Part shown: positions 58,223-64,000 of the stretch, piece by piece
Numbering within the stretch: position 1 is the stretch's first letter
Layout: each line of letters opens with the position of its first letter
NCBI GenBank assembly: GCA_021018815.1
Contig: JAITYX010000118.1
Location: forward strand, 434,001-498,000
Source of the DNA: Talinum fruticosum
Taxonomy: Eukaryota > Streptophyta > Magnoliopsida > Caryophyllales > Talinaceae
DNA length: 64,000 nucleotides
Direction of reading: 5' to 3'
Position numbers and translations under genes: made by a program
The notes under the pieces: generated by a model
What the model was told of the DNA's origin: nothing
Databases searched by the model: none
The model's input: only the letters and a program-made list of their open reading frames with translations

Positions 58223-59810
58223 ATGCCTAAGAGAGGATTTGTTGTAGAAGGAGGTTCGGCCACCAAGAAGGCCGGAACCAAGTCCACCCATGCTGAGGCA
58301 ACACAAGGCAAGGGCAAAGAGCCTACCTCGGAAGACCCAAAGCACAACGTCGCCCAACACTTCCTTCCGGATTACAAGTTCTTTCCAAAAACCTCCTTCT
58401 CCTGGTTGAGACACATCACCAAAACCGGTATGTACAACTATCTTTGTTTCTATGAGTATGTCTACCCGGACCTTGTGTCCGAGTTCTACACTCACATGAC
58501 AGTCAGCAAGGGCATCATCACTTCTCTTGTTCAAGGTAAGACCATTCGAATAAATCTTGCCTTACTTCCAAACTTTTCAATGTGAAGACCCTCTTTCTCA
58601 ACTCCAATCCAATTCCTTTTACTCGAAGTCTCTAATGAATTCTTTGCAAAATATGCTAAAGAACCTCCTTAGTCCAAAAAGAACTTTTCTCCGACTCGGA
58701 TGACCTCGAAGCCAGGCTTATGTGTTTCATTCTAATGAGGACATTCTTCTCGTATTACTCGTCTAAAAGAACCAAAACTTTCTCTATGATATTCTTGAGG
58801 GCTACGAATTAGATTCGTATCGGACCTCTTTCCATTCATTTTGGAGTAGATAGCCTCTGTTCCCATCGACTCTAAGAAGACTCCATATCCTTTTGGAGCT
58901 CTTCTCACAACTATTTTCAATCATTTTGGGGTCCCTCTTCCTTCGACCCTCAATTTGTCTTGGAGCCTACTTGTTTGTCTTGGTAGAAGTGAACTCATGG
59001 GTCCTGGATACCGAGAATTCAAGCCTGGTGTCCGGGTTTATTCGTCTCGGTTACCACCTCCTCATCCTCCTCCTCCTCCTCTACCTCGGACTCAGACAAT
59101 ACCGGAGGTCCCACGTCCGACTGTTGGACCTTCTACTTATCGGCTTGCCCCTTCGTCGAGCTTCTTGAGAAGGTGGCCAATAAACTTACTTCTCTTGCTT
59201 TAGAGTTGAAATCAACTCCGAACGCTTTCCAAGCTTACATCGCAACTCTAACTCTAATGCAAAGCCAGGCTCGGACTCAGCTCAAGGAGAGTCAAAATCT
59301 TATTACTAAGCTCAAGGAGGTAATCAAGGAACAACGCGATCAAATTCAACACCTCCAAGAGAGAAGATCAAAAGCAACCGAGGACTCGGAATCCTTTGAA
59401 GAATCCGAGCAGTCCTCCGACCCTTCTAAGTCCAACTCGGAAGAAGATGAAGAAGAAGTAGAAGAAGGGCACAAGGAAGGCTGAGGGAAGAGAAGAAGAA
59501 AAAGAAAAGGAGGAAGAAGCTGCTCAACCCGAGGACTAGGGCAACAAAGAACCTAAGGTGATCTCTTCTAATCACACTCGAGTGCCTCGAAGAGGCTGGT
59601 GAAGTCGGCCAGTCTAAGGCCCCTGCCTCGAGTCTCGGCCGAGTAGCAGTCTTTGAGGAAGAAGAAGAAGAAGAGGATGATATACCTTTGGTTCATAGAA
59701 CCGGGATTTCTCCACTTCCGGATGTACCCATTCCGATGCCACCTCGCCCAGCTACTTCCACTCAAGCATATAGGTGCGGGCGCACAACTCATTCTTCCAC
59801 CTCAAGCTAG
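58223..59810 (+). pseudogene. Extra ORF downstream of copia pol (env-like position)
   Basis: ATG at 58223 (CTATAACCATG). N-terminal basic/Ser-Thr region MPKRGFVVEGGSATKK, then KFFPKTSFSWLRHI and VYPDLVSEFYTHM, a pattern resembling the putative plant transposon protein domain often found in retroelements. After frameshifts near 58580 comes a Ser/Pro-rich region (about 59050-59110). A heptad-like coiled coil follows: KLTSLALELKSTPN to LKEVIKEQRDQIQHLQERRS (59176-59370), then an acidic tail (EEDEEEVEE, EEEEEEEDD) and TAG at 59810. SIRE-type copia elements have an env-like ORF in this position; no membrane segment is evident here. Role unknown. Confidence 0.6.
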
Positions 59811-60310
59811 ACTCGCCCCTCCCTCCCGATTTCAAACTTTGTTTTTCTTTATTTTCTTTATTTTTTTTATCCAACACCTGATGTATTTACTTGTTCTTTC
59901 CTCCCTCATTTTGTTATTTTTTTATTAAAATGCATAGGGGAGAGAAAAGATAGAAAAATAGATGTTTGGTTTAGGGGAGTTTTCCCTTTGTGTTGTTTTT
60001 CGAGTTTACTTTACTTTGTTCTTGTACAAATGTTTCGGCTATGAATGGAAACATCTTATTTCTCAAGCATATCTATTTTTGAGTACATGTTTTATACTTA
60101 CTCGATATTATCTCTCTACTCTTTAACACCCTTGCTCCGATTACTTCAAGAAACATATTTTAAGTTATGTTTTGATCCGAGTTGAACTCATAAATGTTCA
60201 TCATTATTTTTCTTGCTCCGATAAATACTCGTGCTCGTGATCATTACTTTATGAAAACTTAACTCTACGAACCGATTAGTTTCTATCTTAAGTATGGAAT
60301 GTCTTTCATC
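59811..60310 (+). other. 3' untranslated part of copia unit A
   Basis: AT-rich, no coding region. It leads into the polypurine tract. Confidence 0.5.
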
Positions 60311-60322
60311 AAAAAGGGAGAT
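60311..60322 (+). promoter_or_regulatory. Polypurine tract of copia unit A
   Basis: AAAAAGGGAGAT immediately before LTR start TGAAGACTAACG. Confidence 0.75.
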
Positions 60323-61753
60323 TGAAGACTAACGTCTAACTATCTATCTCTCTTGAGTTTTGATTCTAAATCGTTCTAAGCTTTATAGAAACTCATAATG
60401 AAGTTTTCATCATGTTCGATCCACTCAAAAACCAGTCTTCAAGCATAACAATTCTTAACTATGTTTCGACCCACTCGGACACAACTCACAACAATCGCAT
60501 AAGTAAATAATTTCTCTAACACTTTTATTTGAGTACTGACTATGTGTTTCAACCGAAATTGAATTACGAGTGTTAATTCTCCCTTCTAAATCGGTTTATT
60601 TATTGAGAATTATTAACTTGATCGAGTTCATATATTCTAATAACTTATTCTTTCTAACTTGATCATTTTAAGGAGTGACTCAAGATGGAATCTGAACCTA
60701 ATGGATATTAGACTCAAAACATTCCATTCTTTTAGGCTAAAGATAATTAAGTGCTTAATTACTCCGATTTAATTGTTATCTTTGCTTAATCTTGGACCAA
60801 AGTATTTTTATACTTTGAGTACCACTTGTGAGTTGCTTTTGTAGGTTGATTAAACAAGCCTAATCTACTTTTGAAATACAAAAGCAGCCGGTTTCTAACC
60901 GTTAGACACTAACGAGATAGAAATCACCCATTTCGGGATATGGCTCAAATACCATGTCAAGGATGTTTGTTTTCAAAGCTGGAAAACTTCAACTTTGAGT
61001 CTAACAGTTATTTTCACCCTAGATTTTAATCACCATCAGTGGCTTGGACCATCTTTTGAGCCAAGGATCACTACACAACACTCACATCTCAATGGCTCTT
61101 TTTCGAGTGACTTAGGTCGGCCGTTACAATGGCTATTGAGGCTCACCAGTCCAGAACTAGTCTCAATGGTCATTCTGCCTTGGTGCTTACAAATAGAAGC
61201 CACTCCACAAGACTTGAAGATTGCTGAACACATTGCTTAACACTTACTTAGTGCATTCTTAATCAATCTTCATCTTACAACTCTTAATCTATATTTTCTT
61301 ACCTTTTGAGTTATAAAAAAATCCCGTAATCACTCTTACTCTTTCTACTTTCTTTGTAAGTTCCTTGACTAAGTTATAAGGGCTAACTCAGCTCACTTAT
61401 CCCTGACTGTAAGGGTTAACTCAGTCATAAAATACTACATCGGATAAGGGAACTTTTGAGTCCAAGAAAACTTGTAAAGGAATTGTCTAAAGGAGCACTT
61501 CGGTAAGAGTCTGTCCTTTGTACTTGTGGATTCCATTAGTGGATTTGATTTGGTGCTTGGATTAGTACTATCCATGGTTTTCTCGCCCCGGAAGGTTTCC
61601 ACATATTTCGTGTGTCTATCTTTTTAGTCCAATCTAGACTCAAAATTGTTTCTTAGTTTGTTATGTGCAAAACAGTTTGATTTTTCTCAAAATCTTCTAT
61701 CGACCTATTCACCCCTTTTAGGGTGACTTAGCCTCTCCAAGAGCAAACCTTCA
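60323..61753 (+). repeat. Complete LTR shared by copia units A and B
   Basis: 1,431 bp, TGAAG...CTTCA. It is preceded by the polypurine tract of unit A and followed by the primer binding site of unit B. The full length is seen only here. Confidence 0.85.
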
Positions 61754-61755
61754 AT

Positions 61756-61767
61756 TGGTATCGAGCC
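61756..61767 (+). promoter_or_regulatory. Primer binding site of copia unit B
   Basis: TGGTATCGAGCC two bases after the LTR; an initiator-Met-tRNA-type primer site. Confidence 0.8.
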
Positions 61768-61811
61768 TAGCCTTTCAATAGGATCTCATAATCCAAAGGT
61801 CTAAAAATCAA

Positions 61812-63140
61812 ATGGCTCGGAACAATGGAGAGTTTGATGAAGGAAGATCGTCCACCGGACCACCAAAGTTCAAGGGGTCGAATTTTGCACACTGGAAGAA
61901 GATGATGGAATGCTTTCTACTGAATAATGATGAAAAAGTTTGGAACATCATCAAGAATGGGAACTTCATTCCAATGAAGATGGAAGGAGTCGATTTGTGC
62001 CTAAAGAAAAGTTAGAATACACGGTTGAAGAAAATGAGAAGTTCATAAAGAACTTCAAAGTCATGAACACTCTAATGTGTGCAATCAGCTCGGAAGAGTA
62101 CAATAGAGTGTCAGCCTGTGACATAAACAAAGAGGTACGGGATACACTTGTCAATAGATATGAAGGAACCGAGTCAAGTGAAGTAGGCGAAAATAAGTAA
62201 ATATCTTCACGAGTACGAGCTGTTCAAAATGGAGCCCGAGGAGAATATCTCTCAAATATATGATCGGTTCACCGAGATTACCAATAATATCAAGTCTCCG
62301 GGTAGAAAGATCTCTCACTAGGAAATGGTTAGAAAAGTTCGGAGAAGTCTACCAAAGAGAAGATGGGGCTCCAAGGTGACAAGCAATTGAAGAGGCTTAG
62401 AATCTCCCTCAACCGAACGCCGATGAGCTCAGTATGAAGCTACTTACTCATGAGCAGCACCTAGAAGAAGAGGATGTCGAGGTCAGCACCAAAAAGAACA
62501 TTACACTAAAGGTCTCGTAAAGCATACGACAAAGTCTCGATCTCCTCGGACTCGGAAGAGGATCCCATGGCACTCATTGCCCGAGGTTTCAAAAAGATGA
62601 TGAAGTACAAAAAGTGGCAAAAGAGGCCAAAGGAGGAGTTCTATAAGAAAGACAAAAAGGACAAGAAAGGTAAATACTCATCCCCTTCTATGTTGTCTTT
62701 AACTAAGAACTCGGTTACTTTGAGTGTGGCAAGTAAGGAGCACATAGTCAAGGACTTTCTAAAGAGAAAAAAGGACAAAAAGAAGAAAAAGGCTCTAGTG
62801 GCTACCTGGAGTGATGATGACTCATCCGAACAGGATGACTCAAATGACTCAAAGTGTCTAATGGCACCGACGGACTTAGAAATTGGATCCGAGTTAGACA
62901 ATGATAATTCGGATACTAAGGAAATAAGTCTTGAGGAGGTAATTGAATAATTCCTTAAGTTTTCCAAATCTGATCTTGCTAGATATATTTTTACTTTCGA
63001 AGAAAAGTCCAATTCGACTCTTCTAATTTCAAGTAACAACTTAAGTCTCTTACTCGCTGAGAGTATTGTTTTGAAAAATGAGTTAGAAAACTTGAGACAA
63101 AATCTAAAAGTACTTGAGACCAATGCTCAAGACAATTAGA
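61812..63140 (+). pseudogene. copia gag pseudogene, unit B
   Basis: ATG at 61812: MARNNGEFDEGRSSTGPP, FKGSNFAHWKKMMECFLL and EKVWNIIKNG. After a frameshift, FKVMNTLMCAISSEEYNR then KYLHEYELFKMEPEENIS (UBN2-type gag). The basic stretch IARGFKKMMKYKKWQKRP follows. A zinc-knuckle remnant (FECGK, then in another frame GHIVKDF) lacks its last cysteine and is frameshifted (62715-62760). The Lys-rich and acidic linker WSDDDSSEQDD is typical of SIRE-like gag. Confidence 0.85.
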
Positions 63141-63534
63141 TTGAGTCTCGAGTGCCTCGTAACGGAGAATGAGCATCTGTAAAGGAATCTCAGTGAGTCT
63201 CAAGAGCTGGATTTAAAAATCACTCAAGGTTAGAAAAACCTTGATCTTTTACTTGGCTCTCAGTGTGTCTCATTAAGAAAAGGTCTTGGTTATAATGCTA
63301 AAGAGGAATCTAATTCCTATTCAAGTCTTTTCAAACCTGATTTCGAACCGTTAAGTTCGGGAAGGTTGAGCATAGTCCCATTCACTCACATGAAAAGAGG
63401 ACTGAGCCCATACCAGCTTACGTAAAAAGCCTTCTCAACTCTGTTTACTAAAGAAAAGATTTTCAAAAAAAGAGACACATACTCACTTTTCTAAAAGGAA
63501 GACCACAGTAAAGATAGTTATTGGGTTTGTGAGA

Positions 63535-63746
63535 GGAAGTGAGAAGGGTTAGTTTGTTTGTATCTTGCCCGTGACTCGAAACCGAAGGGTCACCGATACT
63601 TAGATAGTGGTTGCTCACGCCATATGTTTGGAGATTCAAGACTCTTATCCGAGTTAAAAGACATGAAGGGAGGAAAAATCACATTTGGAGATAACAACAA
63701 AGGCAAGATAGTTGGGATTGGCAAGATTGGTCAAGGAAACAACTCA
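63535..63746 (+). pseudogene. copia protease start, unit B
   Basis: Encodes HRYLDSGCSRHMFGD with the aspartic protease D-S-G triad intact, then KGGKITFGDNNKGKIVGIG and QGNNS, cut off by the transposon at 63747. In unit A the same stretch lacks an intact triad. Confidence 0.8.
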
Positions 63747-64000
63747 GGCCCTATTTGGTTGGGCAATCTAGAATAGAACTTGATTCCTCTGTTTTCAAGT
63801 TACTTTTTCAGTTGTTTGGTATTGGTATTTGAAAGTGGAACTTGAAATTTACAGGTTTCAAGTTTCCCTCAAAACAAGGGAACTTGAATCCCCTGAAATA
63901 GGAAAGGGATCAATTCTCAATCCCTCATGAATCAGCTTTATAATTATTAAAAAATAATAATAATTAGCCTATTATTATTATTATTATTATTATTAAAACA
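63747..64000. mobile_element. DNA transposon running off the window end
   Basis: Starts GGCCCTATTTGGTTGGGCAA inside the copia protease region; unit A continues normally at the same point. GGCCCTNTTTGG-type ends are usual for PIF/Harbinger or hAT MITEs and resemble the end at 25596. A (TTA)n run lies at 63970-63994. The right end is outside the window. Confidence 0.65.

Larger units (their letters stand above)
53826..61753 (+). mobile_element. Copia element (SIRE/Maximus-like), unit A
   Basis: The truncated 5' LTR (53826-54597) is joined directly to pol (54598-57634), then a third ORF region (58223-59810), a polypurine tract and the complete LTR 60323-61753. Gag is deleted. LTR ends are TGAAG...CTTCA. 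The central LTR is shared with a second unit that follows, giving LTR-internal-LTR-internal. Many stops; not functional. Confidence 0.85.
61754..63746 (+). mobile_element. Copia unit B internal region (gag to protease)
   Basis: Begins with primer site TGGTATCGAGCC at 61756, then gag and the protease start. It is interrupted at 63747 by another transposon. Where they overlap it matches unit A (63530-63746 and 54606-54822). Confidence 0.85.

Overview
This window is nuclear DNA from a flowering plant, most likely a eudicot. The evidence is long introns, plant-type Ty1/copia and Ty3/gypsy retrotransposons, MITEs, and one plant-type gene split into many short exons. No bacterial operons, rRNA, tRNA or CRISPR arrays were seen. 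The species cannot be named from the sequence. All coordinates and motifs were read by eye; no alignment or database search was run.

The only host gene recognised is a poly(ADP-ribose) glycohydrolase (PARG, TEJ/PARG1 type) on the minus strand, from the ATG at 30561 to the stop at 12555. I could follow it through 11 exons totalling 1,661 nt, with introns of 0.1 to 5.4 kb. It carries the PARG signature GGG...QEE across exons 5 and 6. Exon 9 lacks one T of the expected GAFGGD codons. That makes the coding length one base short of a multiple of three, so the copy is either frameshifted or has a homopolymer error. The introns hold several MITE-like elements, a LINE fragment, and two related elements in opposite orientation in intron 1.

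Everything else recognised is transposon-derived. Left of PARG lie a TTGTTCA-rich repeat tract (480-1460), a gag-only Ty3/gypsy Tat-type element on the minus strand (1500-9219) with two tandem-repeat arrays, a unit bounded by inverted TAA microsatellites (9674-10885), and a GC-ended hAT-like element (11511-12057).

Right of PARG, in order: a short gag-protease copia element with a perfect TSD (30904-33602), ending about 340 bp upstream of the PARG start codon; a decayed hAT transposase gene (34810-37082); an internally deleted Ty3/gypsy element with gag only and a 150-bp TAA microsatellite (37372-41779); and a 10-kb Athila-like element with a perfect TSD (42148-52173). The Athila-like element lacks most of protease and reverse transcriptase, and its integrase is split by a 1.9-kb non-autonomous hAT element with a perfect 8-bp TSD (46377-48288). 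Next come an L1-type LINE tail (minus, 52840-53700) and a tandem LTR-internal-LTR-internal copia arrangement (53826-63746). That copia family carries a third ORF downstream of pol, with a plausible internal TATA box and coiled-coil region. The window ends inside a further DNA transposon that interrupts the second copia unit.

No wholly new system stands out. The observations most worth a second look are the reconstructed PARG gene and its frameshift, the duplicated TGAGTCA promoter block next to a copia insertion, the inverted element pair in PARG intron 1, the tandem copia with its extra ORF, and the near-perfect 48-nt palindrome beside a microsatellite.
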